11,912 bases of DNA from CAZKDV01 sp964551645 (GCA_964551645.1 CAZKDV010000077.1:1-11912), one strand, 5' to 3'; positions 1-8,133 are shown, counted from the stretch's first letter. Notes: generated from the letters alone by a model not told the origin. Numbers and translations are program-made.

Positions 1-9
1 AGTTAGCAA
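1..9 (+). repeat. AGTTAGCAA boundary motif, left edge
   Basis: The window opens with AGTTAGCAA. The same nine bases occur on the minus strand at 11713-11721, where they contain the TAG stop of an open frame. Here TAG lies at 4-6, so a gene or repeat ending in the same way may lie just left of the window; that part is inference. In the sense of the lipoprotein gene this copy reads TTGCTAACT and lies downstream of it. Confidence 0.4.
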
Positions 10-171
10 AATTGTTTGATTTTAATTTTGGGTGACCCAGTGTCGAAGTCAGGACGATTCAAAAGATAAAAATAAGAGTAATATCTTTCATATTATCCAT
101 ACTCACCACATTATTATATGGTCGCTTTAGGCAACTGATTTACTATACTCTAAAGTAAGCGAGTTGGTTAA
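10..171. other. Noncoding stretch without a recognisable gene
   Basis: All frames are interrupted by stops and nothing resembles a known protein. The only local structure is the 11-base palindrome TGGGTGACCCA at 29-39. The stretch separates the AGTTAGCAA motif from the MITE-like element. Together with that element it makes up the gene-free 406 bp at the left of the window. Confidence 0.5.
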
Positions 172-383
172 TTAATCCTAGATTACGCATTTGAGTTTTA
201 AATTCATGTATAATTTATTGATAACAAAAACTTTACAATGATTTTTTAATGAAAAATCTCTAACGCTACGCATTAGAAAAATATTAACTTTACTTACTGT
301 ATATCAATAATTTATAACTGTATTTTTCTGTATCGTAATATAGATTTAACTCAAAAAATTCCTATTGCGTAATCTGGGTTAAT
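172..383. mobile_element. MITE-like non-autonomous element, 202 bp
   Basis: The element spans 177-378. Its ends are CCTAGATTACGCA (177-189) and TGCGTAATCTGGG (366-378), which are inverted repeats matching at 12 of 13 positions. Identical 5-bp direct repeats TTAAT flank it at 172-176 and 379-383, as expected for a target-site duplication. The interior is AT-rich and has no open frame long enough for a transposase. It holds a further 9-bp inverted pair, TTATTGATA (215-223) and TATCAATAA (302-310). Size, ends and duplication fit a miniature inverted-repeat element mobilised in trans. The parent transposase family cannot be assigned from the sequence. The element ends 24 bp beyond the stop of the neighbouring lipoprotein gene, so it may affect that transcript's 3' end. 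Confidence 0.75.
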
Positions 384-406
384 AGAATTAAAATTCTTTT
401 CTTTTT

Positions 407-1291
407 TTAATTATCAACAGAAATATATTTTTTTAAATTTTTATCATAAGTAAATTTTTCAGGATTAATTAAGCCTTTATTATATTCATTTTCGGAAATA
501 TTAATCCAAGTTTTTTTATTGTAATCATATTTAGTATATATATATGAAAGCTGGGTTTTAAAATCGAATCTAACCTTTTCTACAGGATTTCCTGCTGCAT
601 CAGTTTTCGAAACCACATCAATAAATGAAACTTTACCATATGATATTTTTTCAGGGGATACTGGAAATATTAAAGTTCCAGTAATTTTCATACCTGGCAT
701 TATTTCCATATTAAACCCATTTATAAATCTAGTTTGATTAATAATATTCATACATGCTTTTTGAAGGTTTGCATTTAATTCAAGTGGGTTTGTTTGGGGA
801 TACTCCTTTAAAATAGACTCAACATGAAATTTAAATACTGGTATATTTTGTAAGTCTGCAAGTATAAGCATCTTATCCATTGCTATTAACGGTTTATCAC
901 TATCAGGGTCAATGTAAAGTACCCTTGCATCTTTCATTTTTAAAATATGATCTGTATTGTTGTAAATAGTCACATTAAAAGGAATTAAGCCAGCCCAGAT
1001 AGCTATAAGGAATTCTTTGGGTTCTGTTACAGGAGTATTCGAAAGTGAAGGAGTAAATGTAACAGGAATCATTTGTTTGTACATTGATTTTTTATACTCA
1101 GTAAATTGATCAATAGGTTGTAGTTCAATGGTAATATCACCAATTGTTTGTTTTGAGTCAACATTAGGAGCTAACTGAATTAAAGGATCTTTTGCATATT
1201 TTGTAGTGTAAACCATTGGAGAACAACTAACAAAAAAAACTGCAATTAAAAAAATTGCAAAAACAAAAAAATAAATTTTAAAATTTTTCAT
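407..1291 (-). CDS. Lipoprotein of unknown function
   Basis: This is a 294-residue protein whose family I do not recognise. The N-terminus has lysines at 2 and 5, a phenylalanine/isoleucine-rich hydrophobic core to about residue 20, and a lipobox-like FVSC with the predicted lipidated cysteine at position 23. It should therefore be exported and anchored in the inner or outer membrane by a lipid. The mature part is soluble-looking and mixed alpha/beta, with no obvious repeats, further membrane segments or catalytic motif. The start is supported because the signal peptide begins directly at this ATG. It stands alone on the minus strand, with a candidate promoter about 275 bp upstream (1568-1596), a structured leader between, and a MITE-like element just downstream. 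That isolation, with repeats on both sides, suggests an accessory gene. Function is unassigned. Confidence 0.8.
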   Translation of the reverse strand: MKNFKIYFFVFAIFLIAVFFVSCSPMVYTTKYAKDPLIQLAPNVDSKQTIGDITIELQPIDQFTEYKKSMYKQMIPVTFTPSLSNTPVTEPKEFLIAIWAGLIPFNVTIYNNTDHILKMKDARVLYIDPDSDKPLIAMDKMLILADLQNIPVFKFHVESILKEYPQTNPLELNANLQKACMNIINQTRFINGFNMEIMPGMKITGTLIFPVSPEKISYGKVSFIDVVSKTDAAGNPVEKVRFDFKTQLSYIYTKYDYNKKTWINISENEYNKGLINPEKFTYDKNLKKYISVDN

Positions 1292-1345
1292 AATACTTAG
1301 TTTTAATTCCTATTCCAACCCCTCGAATAGTTATTAAATTACTAA

Positions 1346-1501
1346 GAAGCGTGGGGTTGTAGTCTATCCGATTAAGAGGTACCGCCAAGCACCCACGCAA
1401 CAAATAAGTACAACCCACGCTATGCGTGAGCGTAATACTTATATTCTTGTCGCGTTTTAAAAACTGGCGGTTTTCTTAATCAAGAATAAAGCTAACGCTT
1501 C
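1346..1501. repeat. Nested imperfect palindrome in the lipoprotein leader
   Basis: Several inverted pairs are nested here. The outer pair is GAAGCGT (1346-1352) with ACGCTTC (1495-1501). The middle pair is GATTAAGA-GGT-ACCGCCA (1370-1387) with TGGCGG-TTTTCTTAATC (1465-1481), broken by a 3/2 internal loop. The inner hairpin is ATAAGTA (1404-1410) with TACTTAT (1436-1442), capped by CACGC-TAT-GCGTG (1416-1428). Competing pairs exist: GCGTGGGGTTGT (1349-1360) with ACAACCCACGC (1410-1420), CAACCCC (1316-1322) with GGGGTTG (1353-1359), and TATTCTTG (1442-1449) with CAAGAATA (1481-1488). The core is visibly more GC-rich than the surrounding AT-rich DNA. It could be a dispersed palindromic repeat or a structured 5' leader of the lipoprotein mRNA. 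It accounts for much of the 488-bp gene-free stretch at 1292-1779. Confidence 0.6.
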
Positions 1502-1567
1502 AATTTATTTTATTTTCTTCTATGTCATAAATTTCATAATTATAAAAAATATTTTAAAAATATTTTA

Positions 1568-1596
1568 CAAAAGTAATTATTTTTCAATTAGAACAA
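1568..1596 (-). promoter_or_regulatory. Candidate Bacteroidota promoter for the lipoprotein gene
   Basis: On the minus strand TACTTTTG (1575-1568) matches the Bacteroidota -7 consensus TAnnTTTG. A TTG (1596-1594) lies 18 nt upstream, in the usual range for the -33 element. Transcription would start near 1560, giving a leader of roughly 270 nt that contains the nested palindrome. The match is short and the DNA very AT-rich, so chance occurrence is possible. Confidence 0.4.
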
Positions 1597-1653
1597 CATA
1601 ATTTAAAAAAAAATTATTTTAACTTATATCAATTTTTTAATGAAGATCTGTTT

Positions 1654-1664
1654 GTTGCTAACAT
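1654..1664 (-). repeat. ATGTTAGCAAC motif upstream of the lipoprotein gene
   Basis: The minus strand reads ATGTTAGCAAC. The identical 11-mer precedes the methyltransferase gene at 10813-10823 on the plus strand. The bases before it are also similar in both places: GCAATTTAAT here and GCGTAAATTAA there. Together with TTGCTAACT beyond the 3' end of each gene, it gives the two accessory blocks the same outline. Confidence 0.45.
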
Positions 1665-1754
1665 ATAGGATTAAATTGCGTTTAACTAGTGTTTAATGTA
1701 GTTTTGATATCTTCATGCGAAAGTACAGAAAGTAGCATTTGCAATTTATCTTAG

Positions 1755-1777
1755 CAATTGCCACTAAAAGGCAATTG
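1755..1777 (-). terminator. Hairpin just after the receptor stop codon
   Basis: CAATTGCC (1755-1762) and GGCAATTG (1770-1777) form a perfect 8-bp stem around a 7-nt loop, two bases beyond the receptor stop codon (1780-1782) on the minus strand. Position and shape suit a terminator. On the minus strand no U-tract follows the stem, so the evidence is structural only; on the plus strand TTTTAG follows. Confidence 0.4.
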
Positions 1778-1779
1778 TT

Positions 1780-4254
1780 TTAGAACATATCATCTTCGGA
1801 CATTCCCTCATCATTATTGCGACGATTTCGATCTATGCCATTATTCTTTTGATTGAACTGCCATGTAACACCTATTGTTAATATGCGGGACTGCCATCTT
1901 CTTTCACTAATGAATTTATACCTATCATCGTTCATTGTTACGCCAAATTTATGAGTATTGAACAAATCCCTTACATTTAAGCTAAAAGTTAAAGAATTTT
2001 CAATTGCAGCATATTTCAATCCAGCACCGACAAAAAACATTGCATTTCTTTTTCCTTGTGGCATTACTCCGGGACCTCTATACATAGCATTTAATTGCAA
2101 ATCCCATTTCTTATTAAACTTCATAGAAGAATTTGCCCGAGCACTCCATGATAAATCTGAGTTAGTCAAGTCTGGGTCAATATTTGAGCCGTTTATGAAA
2201 GTTTGAAACATACTGCCACTAACATTCATTTTCCACCATTTGGTGATTGTTTGATTTAATATTAATTCAAGTCCGTAAGCATCTGCGTTAGCAATATTTT
2301 CAAAAGTTGCCAATGAGAAAGTATCTTGGTATGTTACTCTGTATCTGCTAATTAAATCCACAGTTCTTTTGTAAAAAATACTTGGCATAAAAGTGGTTTT
2401 TTTCCATATTTTCATGTATCCTAATTCTACTGAATGAATGTATTCGGGCTTCAAATATGGATTTCCTGAGCGAAGGTTAGGAGAGTTTGTATAGTCTATA
2501 AATGGACTTAAAGAATAAAATCCGGGTCTATTAACTCTCTTACTATATGTTAATTGTAAATCTTCTCCTTCGCTAATATTCTTTGTAATTGCAGCAGTTG
2601 GATATAAACTTGTATAGTCGTTAAAATATGAAGCAGTATCTCCTTTTACTTTTGGATTAGTTTCAACATATTCAAAACGCAAACCGGCTGAAAAGCTCCA
2701 TTTATTGATAGAAGTAGAATAATTTGAATAAGCAGCATACACATTTTCGTCAAATTTAAATTGCTTACTTCTAACTGGGTCAAAAATTAATTCAGATTTA
2801 GAACCGGCTAAATATTTAGTGTCATTTTCCATAAAACGCAATGTGATATGTGTTCCCATTTCAACTTTTTGCTTATCGGCAATAGGATGGACATAATCAA
2901 TTTTGCCAAGAAAAGTTCCGTTGTTTGAACTTCCGCTTATTTGCTCATAATATGGCTGAATACTTTCAATGTAATTTGTCCAAGATTCGTCCCAGTATCT
3001 TTTTTCTTGGTCAGTTGAATTATCAAATCCTCCACTAGAATAGTTAGCATCTAACATTAGCACTTGTCCTTTGTTAGCAAACTTTTTTGTATAATACATA
3101 TTGCCATTATACATTCTGTGAGTGTTTTTTCCATCATTATTATTTCGGTAATTTGCCAAAAATAAGTGATTCAAATCCCATTCTGTATTTTTAGAAAATG
3201 AATTTGATTCTGAATTAAAAATATTTCCATTAAATGAAAATCCCATAGAATTTTTATCATTAATAAAATAATCTCCTCCTATTCTAATTGAATGTCCTAA
3301 AGAATTTGATTCGTTTTCAGAAATTTGCTCTTGAAAAAATGCTGAATTTGGATAAAAATTATTAACATCTAAAACTTCTCTAAAAACTTTCCCTTCTCCT
3401 TTTCGCTTATGGTCTCTTAAATCATAATTCATAAACAATCTAAATTTTCCAAATCCTTGACTAATTCCAATGTTTCCGGAATAACCCATACTAGTATTCC
3501 AGTTTAATGATGTCATAACAGAAGTATTTTCTGTTTTTCTTTTTTTCATTACAATATTAATAATTCCTGATGTTCCTTCCGGATCAAACTTTGCTGATGG
3601 ATTTGTGATTAATTCTACGGTTTCAATCATGCTTGCAGGAATTTGTTCAAGTGTAGCTTTTCTTGAGCCGGCAAAATTTGCAGGTCGTCCATCTATTAAA
3701 ATTGTAACATTTTCTGAACCGCGATAGCTAATATTCCCATCCATATCAACACTAACAGATGGAACTGTTTCAAGCACATCAATTGCATTTCCTCCCGTAA
3801 CATTAACATTTCCCTCAATATTAACAACTCTTCTGTCGAGGTTCATTTCTATAAAAGGTTTGTCAGCAACAATTTCTACAGCCGATAGAGATGCAGCAGA
3901 AATAGATATTTGAATTTTCCCAACATCTAAAACATTCTCAGATTGAGTTGAAAATGTAATTGGTCCATATTCCTTTGTCTGATATCCAACAAATGTGATT
4001 CTTAGCAAATATCGGTCATGAGATAAGTTGGGAATTACAAAAGAACCTCGTTCGTTAGTTATAGCACCGCTAACAAGAGTAGAGTCTTTGATTCGGAATG
4101 CTGCTACACTTGCATATTCAAGTGCTTGCCCAGAAATTGAATCTGTAATATATCCTTTTATTGTTTTATTAAGTTTAGTATTTACAGCTTTTTGTTGAGC
4201 AAATATTGTACTAGTTATTGAGAGTAAGGCAATTAAAAAAATAGTTTTCTTCAT
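1780..4254 (-). CDS. TonB-receptor-like outer membrane beta-barrel protein
   Basis: This is an 824-residue outer-membrane protein. A signal peptide occupies residues 1-19, ending in an IFA|QQ cleavage context. A carboxypeptidase-regulatory-like beta-sandwich follows at about 32-115, with typical ALEYASV and FVGYQTKEY strands. A TonB plug domain covers about 150-238, including the VLETVPSVSVD stretch, LIDGRP (186-191) and SGIINIVMKKR. The rest is a large beta-barrel of the OMP_b-brl_3 type, recognisable by YSKRVNRPGFYSLSPF and the later NPYLKPEY segment. The C-terminus is an Asn/Arg/Asp-rich tail rather than a final aromatic strand, which I have often seen in this family. Such proteins import a ligand or act as surface receptors; the substrate cannot be inferred, because no SusD partner or degradative enzyme is adjacent. 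It lies 145 bp downstream of the DUF5723-like gene on the same strand, and co-transcription is uncertain. Confidence 0.9.
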   Translation of the reverse strand: MKKTIFLIALLSITSTIFAQQKAVNTKLNKTIKGYITDSISGQALEYASVAAFRIKDSTLVSGAITNERGSFVIPNLSHDRYLLRITFVGYQTKEYGPITFSTQSENVLDVGKIQISISAASLSAVEIVADKPFIEMNLDRRVVNIEGNVNVTGGNAIDVLETVPSVSVDMDGNISYRGSENVTILIDGRPANFAGSRKATLEQIPASMIETVELITNPSAKFDPEGTSGIINIVMKKRKTENTSVMTSLNWNTSMGYSGNIGISQGFGKFRLFMNYDLRDHKRKGEGKVFREVLDVNNFYPNSAFFQEQISENESNSLGHSIRIGGDYFINDKNSMGFSFNGNIFNSESNSFSKNTEWDLNHLFLANYRNNNDGKNTHRMYNGNMYYTKKFANKGQVLMLDANYSSGGFDNSTDQEKRYWDESWTNYIESIQPYYEQISGSSNNGTFLGKIDYVHPIADKQKVEMGTHITLRFMENDTKYLAGSKSELIFDPVRSKQFKFDENVYAAYSNYSTSINKWSFSAGLRFEYVETNPKVKGDTASYFNDYTSLYPTAAITKNISEGEDLQLTYSKRVNRPGFYSLSPFIDYTNSPNLRSGNPYLKPEYIHSVELGYMKIWKKTTFMPSIFYKRTVDLISRYRVTYQDTFSLATFENIANADAYGLELILNQTITKWWKMNVSGSMFQTFINGSNIDPDLTNSDLSWSARANSSMKFNKKWDLQLNAMYRGPGVMPQGKRNAMFFVGAGLKYAAIENSLTFSLNVRDLFNTHKFGVTMNDDRYKFISERRWQSRILTIGVTWQFNQKNNGIDRNRRNNDEGMSEDDMF

Positions 4255-4399
4255 AGAGTATAGAGTGATGTGTTTAACAATTGTTTTGACATTAAATTAC
4301 AAAAAACTTGCGAAAAAATGCAATAATAACAATAATAAGTTATAAAAACTTTAAGACAAGGATAATTGAATGCAAAAAAAGAATATTATCTAAATTTAT

Positions 4400-5875
4400 T
4401 TAGAAATTATTATAACAAGCTCGATTATAATATCTAACGCCTTTGAAAAAATCAGATAAATTTTCTTTGCAATATCCTTTTGCAAAACTTATTTTTACTG
4501 CAAAATAAATATCAAATCCTGAGAAATCATTTAAGCCCAAAAGTGTATTTAGATAATCCGTTCCAATAGTAAAATTAAATAATCTTAAATTTAACCCCAA
4601 TCTCGGTTTGTACCATTCATAAAATGCAAAAGGCATACTAAAACCTATGTATCTACTTTCAAATCGTGGAGCAATGAGAAATAAATTTGGTTTTGTTAAT
4701 CGAATTTTGCCAATGGGCAAAGATTGAAATAAAGTTGAATTGATAAAAAACCTATGTTCAAAACTATAATCAAATTGCACAGACAAAGTTGACGGCAAAA
4801 ACATTGAAAAACTTCTATCTTTTATAAACATAGAAAAATTTGAATGAGAATTAATGTCTTCTGCAAATTTATCAAAATCATCAAACTTGTATTTGTCCAA
4901 ATTCTCCCAATATATCTCAGAATTATTTGAGCTATGCCTAATTGAATTATTGTTAAAGTTGATATAACCAATATCTAAAAAAGAAATTCCAACCTTATAG
5001 ATATAATCATCAAAAACTTGTTGACAAGGTTTTTTGAATAAGTTGTGTTTGCTTTCTGTAGCTTTCTTTTGGAATACAATTCCGACATCAGCACTCCAAC
5101 CACCTCCATTAATAATATTATCGCCAATGTTAATAATTTGATTATTGGAAGGCAATGTCGAAGTGTATGCAAAATCTAATTTACATGAAGGGCTATAAAA
5201 AGTTGAATCATTTAATATAATATAATCCATATCATTTATTGTCATCATTAAACCGTTAATTCCGACTGTCTTTTTGACTGTTGCTCCAAATGACCATTGT
5301 TTTTTGTATGGTTTTTTCCATGTTCTTGCGTATGTAATGCCAGTTTCAAACCATAGTGCTTCTCGAATGTTGATTTTATCAGTATTAAATAGAATATTTT
5401 GCAAAGGTCGGTAACTTAAGCCTTCGCTAATAAATTTGCTTAAGGGATTATGAATGGAAAGTGAATTAAAGTGCATTCTTAATGCAGAATGAAAAGCAAA
5501 ACCATGTCCTCCGACATTATACATCGCAGATGGTAGCTGAATAAATTCTTGTGCGTATAAATTCCATTTTCGATTTTTGCTATAATAATCTGAGAATAAT
5601 TTATCATCATCGCCTTTCCAATCTGCATCTAAATAGAAGAAGTTTTTAAATTGGAAGTCTTTTGCTGGGATATACAGAAAATTATTTTCGACATAAGTGT
5701 CTGTAGTTAGAAAATTTATATCTAACCATATTTTCGAATCAGCAATATATGCAGGATTTATTAATATGCTGCTAACTCCGGCATAATTATCATTTATCAA
5801 TCCTGATAAGTTTTGAGGATAAGCAATTTTCCCAAGGCACAACAAGATTAATAATGTACTGATTGTTTTATTCAT
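4400..5875 (-). CDS. DUF5723-like outer membrane/surface protein
   Basis: This is a 491-residue protein. Residues 1-20 form a signal peptide (MNKTISTLLILLCLGKIAYP, cleaved near the following Gln). Right after it comes the motif GLINDNYAGVSSILINPAYI, typical of Bacteroidota proteins annotated DUF5723 and resembling the start of PorV/FadL-like barrel proteins, where an Asn-Pro-Ala motif follows the signal peptide. The rest alternates aromatic and polar residues in beta-strand fashion (for example GFDIYFAVKISFA near the end), consistent with an outer-membrane barrel. No enzyme motif is seen and the role is unknown. The start codon is supported by the signal peptide. It is divergent from the phosphopantetheinyl transferase gene across 234 bp. 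A weak -7-like TAAATTTG lies on the minus strand at 6017-6010 without a convincing -33 partner. Confidence 0.75.
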   Translation of the reverse strand: MNKTISTLLILLCLGKIAYPQNLSGLINDNYAGVSSILINPAYIADSKIWLDINFLTTDTYVENNFLYIPAKDFQFKNFFYLDADWKGDDDKLFSDYYSKNRKWNLYAQEFIQLPSAMYNVGGHGFAFHSALRMHFNSLSIHNPLSKFISEGLSYRPLQNILFNTDKINIREALWFETGITYARTWKKPYKKQWSFGATVKKTVGINGLMMTINDMDYIILNDSTFYSPSCKLDFAYTSTLPSNNQIINIGDNIINGGGWSADVGIVFQKKATESKHNLFKKPCQQVFDDYIYKVGISFLDIGYINFNNNSIRHSSNNSEIYWENLDKYKFDDFDKFAEDINSHSNFSMFIKDRSFSMFLPSTLSVQFDYSFEHRFFINSTLFQSLPIGKIRLTKPNLFLIAPRFESRYIGFSMPFAFYEWYKPRLGLNLRLFNFTIGTDYLNTLLGLNDFSGFDIYFAVKISFAKGYCKENLSDFFKGVRYYNRACYNNF

Positions 5876-6109
5876 AATAACATATCTGTTGAAAACATTA
5901 AGATCTTTACTTAATATTGCATAATTGACTTATTTACATGTTTTATTTTGATATGCTCTTGCATTTTTATACATCTTTTTGAATACTATTTCCAAAAACA
6001 TTTAACAAACAAATTTAAAATAAAAATTTATAGATATTATGAGAGTTTTCAACAAAGTTAAATTTTTTTCTAATTTTACAACTTTCTATTTACAATAAAT
6101 ATTTTTCAA

Positions 6110-6781
6110 ATGCCACTAATTAAAGTCATTGAAATAGGAAACGCAGCAAGCATAGGAGTTTGGGAGATAGACGAGTCTATCAATGAGCTAGTTGGGCAGT
6201 TGAACTTAGACGAACAAGAGTTTGAGGAGTTGTATTCTTTCAAATCGGATTACAGAAAAAAACAATGGCTTAGTTACAGATTGCTAATCAAAACCATGGT
6301 GAAAGTTGATACTAATTATAAAATTTGCTACTCTACAAGCGGAAAGCCATTTTTAATAAATCCGCCGCGAATAATTTCAGTTTCGCACTCAAAATCATTT
6401 TCTGTGGTTTTAATTTCAGACAATTTATACACAAGATTCGGAATTGATATTGAGCTAATTGACGATAAAGTAGCTCGTGTAAAAAACAAGTTTATTAATA
6501 AAAATGAACTAACATTATTTTCAAAAGAACCATCATTAGAGCTTTTAACTGCATTGTGGACAGCAAAAGAAGCTATATACAAATGTTTTGACTTGCCCGG
6601 TGTTTCATTAAAAAACAATATACTGATTACGCATCTTTGGAAAGAACATAATAAATACAAAATAAAAGCGAAACTTAGTATTGAAAACTCTGAAAATATA
6701 TATTTGATCAATAGCTTACGAATTGATAATTATATGCTTAGTCATGCTGAAGACATTACTTTCAAAGAAATACAAAAATAA
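6110..6781 (+). CDS. 4'-phosphopantetheinyl transferase, Sfp-type
   Basis: This 223-residue enzyme would transfer the 4'-phosphopantetheine arm from coenzyme A to a conserved serine of an acyl or peptidyl carrier protein in the cytoplasm, giving the active holo form. The family motifs are present in order: the GKPFL segment (78-82), SHS at 92-94, the magnesium-binding G-I-D-I-E at 111-115 (D113, E115), and W-T-A-K-E-A-I-Y-K at 150-158 (W150, K153, E154, K158). The length fits single-domain Sfp/Gsp-type enzymes. No carrier protein, fatty-acid synthase or non-ribosomal synthetase gene is adjacent, so it may serve the general fatty-acid carrier protein or a distant pathway. It is followed after 106 bp by the AraC regulator, which has its own promoter-like box. 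No clear ribosome binding site is visible, as is usual in this phylum. Confidence 0.88.
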   Translation: MPLIKVIEIGNAASIGVWEIDESINELVGQLNLDEQEFEELYSFKSDYRKKQWLSYRLLIKTMVKVDTNYKICYSTSGKPFLINPPRIISVSHSKSFSVVLISDNLYTRFGIDIELIDDKVARVKNKFINKNELTLFSKEPSLELLTALWTAKEAIYKCFDLPGVSLKNNILITHLWKEHNKYKIKAKLSIENSENIYLINSLRIDNYMLSHAEDITFKEIQK

Positions 6782-6810
6782 TTTCTCAAAAAAATCTTTA
6801 CTAATCACAA

Positions 6811-6827
6811 CGATTACAATTTAATCG
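6811..6827. promoter_or_regulatory. Short palindrome upstream of the AraC regulator gene
   Basis: CGATTA (6811-6816) and TAATCG (6822-6827) form a perfect 6-bp dyad around CAATT. It lies about 40 bp before the TAACTTTG box of the AraC gene, a plausible place for an operator. It could equally be a weak hairpin ending the phosphopantetheinyl transferase transcript, although no T-tract follows. Confidence 0.25.
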
Positions 6828-6866
6828 GCTAATAAACAAAAATTTAAACATAATGGAATTAAATTG

Positions 6867-6874
6867 TAACTTTG
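6867..6874 (+). promoter_or_regulatory. -7 promoter box of the AraC regulator gene
   Basis: TAACTTTG matches the Bacteroidota -7 consensus TAnnTTTG and lies 13 bp before the ATG at 6888, so the transcript would be nearly leaderless. No TTG is found at the usual -33 spacing, which lowers confidence and would suit a regulated promoter. Confidence 0.45.
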
Positions 6875-6887
6875 AAAAAAAACAAAA

Positions 6888-8042
6888 ATGTTTAGTTTTA
6901 TAGAAATTATACATGTAGTTATTATTGTGCAGAGTTTCTCTTTTGCCATTCAGTTGCTGACATTTAAAGATTCGCAATTGAAATCGGGGAAAATAATTGG
7001 CGGAATGATGCTTGTTTTGTTTTTCTATTACATGGCAACATTTATACTAAACACAAAGTTAGATGATTTAAGATTTTACTCTATTTTAGTCATACCCTTA
7101 TTGTTGGCATATCCTCCATTTTATTACATATATGTAAAATCCATTACAACACCTTTGTTTAAGCTGAAAATACAGCATGCTAACCATTTTATCCCATTTT
7201 TTGTTTTTTTCATCATAAATACTATTTTGTTTTTTTTGATTTTGTTTGTAGATGAAAATTTAAGCTCAGCAACTAATATCATTTATGTTAGAGTTCCAAT
7301 TCTGATATATTTAATTCAAATTATCGGGTATGCTATAGTTGTAATTATACTTTTAAGAAAACATTCAAAAAACATAAATAATTATTTTTCATACGAACAG
7401 AACATATCATTATCATGGTTGAAAGTAATTATAGTAATTATTACTCTTACAGCATTAATTGAAGTTTTAACTATGTTTTCATTGTTTTCAAACATACAAC
7501 ATATCAAAACTATTGCATACATATTTTCTTTATTATCAATAAATTTTTGGGGTTATTTTGCTTTGAGGCAAAAAGACATATATCATAAAGAAGAAAGCAA
7601 CACTACTATATACGCCAATAATAAAAATTCTACACCTCCAGACAAGGAGTTAATGACTGAAAAAGAGCATATAATAAGCGAAGAAGAACAAAAACAAATT
7701 GTACAAAATGTTTTAAATTTTATAGAATCAGAAAAATCATTCTTAGATCCCCAACTTACTATTCATGATTTAGCATTAAAACTCGGAACCAACAAAACCT
7801 ACGTTTCAATTTCAATAAATAACATCTTAAAAAAGAATTTCAAGATACTTATTAATGAATATCGGATTAATGAGGCAATTAAAATGTTTAAAGACGAACA
7901 ATATAACAATATTTCAACAGAAGGAATTGGTTTTAATGTCGGCTATATTTCAAAATCTACTTTTACAAATTACTTCAAACAATTTACCAATCAAACCCCT
8001 GCTTCTTACCGAAAGGAAGTAAATCCCAAACGAAGTGAATAA
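6888..8042 (+). CDS. Membrane-anchored AraC-family transcriptional regulator
   Basis: This 384-residue regulator has two parts. The N-terminal half contains about seven hydrophobic segments (near residues 5-25, 36-55, 64-83, 99-121, 131-156, 175-200 and 207-226), so it should sit in the inner membrane. A charged linker (about 228-265) follows. The C-terminal AraC DNA-binding domain covers about 268-376, with a first helix-turn-helix near 292-313 (LTIHDLALKLGTNKTYVS) and a second near 341-364, ending in the family signature GFNVGYISKSTFTNYFKQFT and TPASYRK. Proteins with this 7TM-AraC plan are common in Bacteroidota. The membrane part presumably senses a signal and the tethered domain binds DNA, but ligand and targets are unknown. 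It starts at the ATG 13 bp after a TAACTTTG box. The next gene, cysS, has its own promoter, so the regulator appears monocistronic. Confidence 0.88.
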   Translation: MFSFIEIIHVVIIVQSFSFAIQLLTFKDSQLKSGKIIGGMMLVLFFYYMATFILNTKLDDLRFYSILVIPLLLAYPPFYYIYVKSITTPLFKLKIQHANHFIPFFVFFIINTILFFLILFVDENLSSATNIIYVRVPILIYLIQIIGYAIVVIILLRKHSKNINNYFSYEQNISLSWLKVIIVIITLTALIEVLTMFSLFSNIQHIKTIAYIFSLLSINFWGYFALRQKDIYHKEESNTTIYANNKNSTPPDKELMTEKEHIISEEEQKQIVQNVLNFIESEKSFLDPQLTIHDLALKLGTNKTYVSISINNILKKNFKILINEYRINEAIKMFKDEQYNNISTEGIGFNVGYISKSTFTNYFKQFTNQTPASYRKEVNPKRSE

Positions 8043-8100
8043 TTTGGTTAAAACTGAATAATATTCGCAAATTCAAGCAATTTGTTTGAAGCATCATCTA

Positions 8101-8133
8101 TTGGCAAAATATTCTGTAAAAACACTAACTTTG
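8101..8133 (+). promoter_or_regulatory. Promoter of cysS
   Basis: TTG (8101-8103), a 22-nt spacer and TAACTTTG (8126-8133) match the two-part Bacteroidota promoter. Transcription would begin around 8138-8142, giving a leader of about 15-20 nt to the ATG at 8157. This box lies downstream of an in-frame TTG at 8082, so it also argues that translation starts at 8157. Confidence 0.6.

Noticed and set aside
1..35. C-terminal remnant of a plus-strand gene ending at TGA 33-35
   Set aside because: Only ten codons are visible and they resemble no known protein; another frame stops at TAG 4-6, so neither can be called.
1958..2206. Plus-strand open frame of 82 codons inside the receptor gene
   Set aside because: It is antisense to a well-supported barrel-coding region and has no recognisable product; it is a by-product of that gene's codon use.
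4975..5172. Minus-strand open frame of 65 codons within the DUF5723-like gene in another frame
   Set aside because: It is fully contained in a longer gene with signal peptide and family motif on the same strand.
6328..6711. Minus-strand open frame of 127 codons across the phosphopantetheinyl transferase gene
   Set aside because: It is antisense to a gene with complete family motifs, and its hydrophobic-rich product has no family resemblance.
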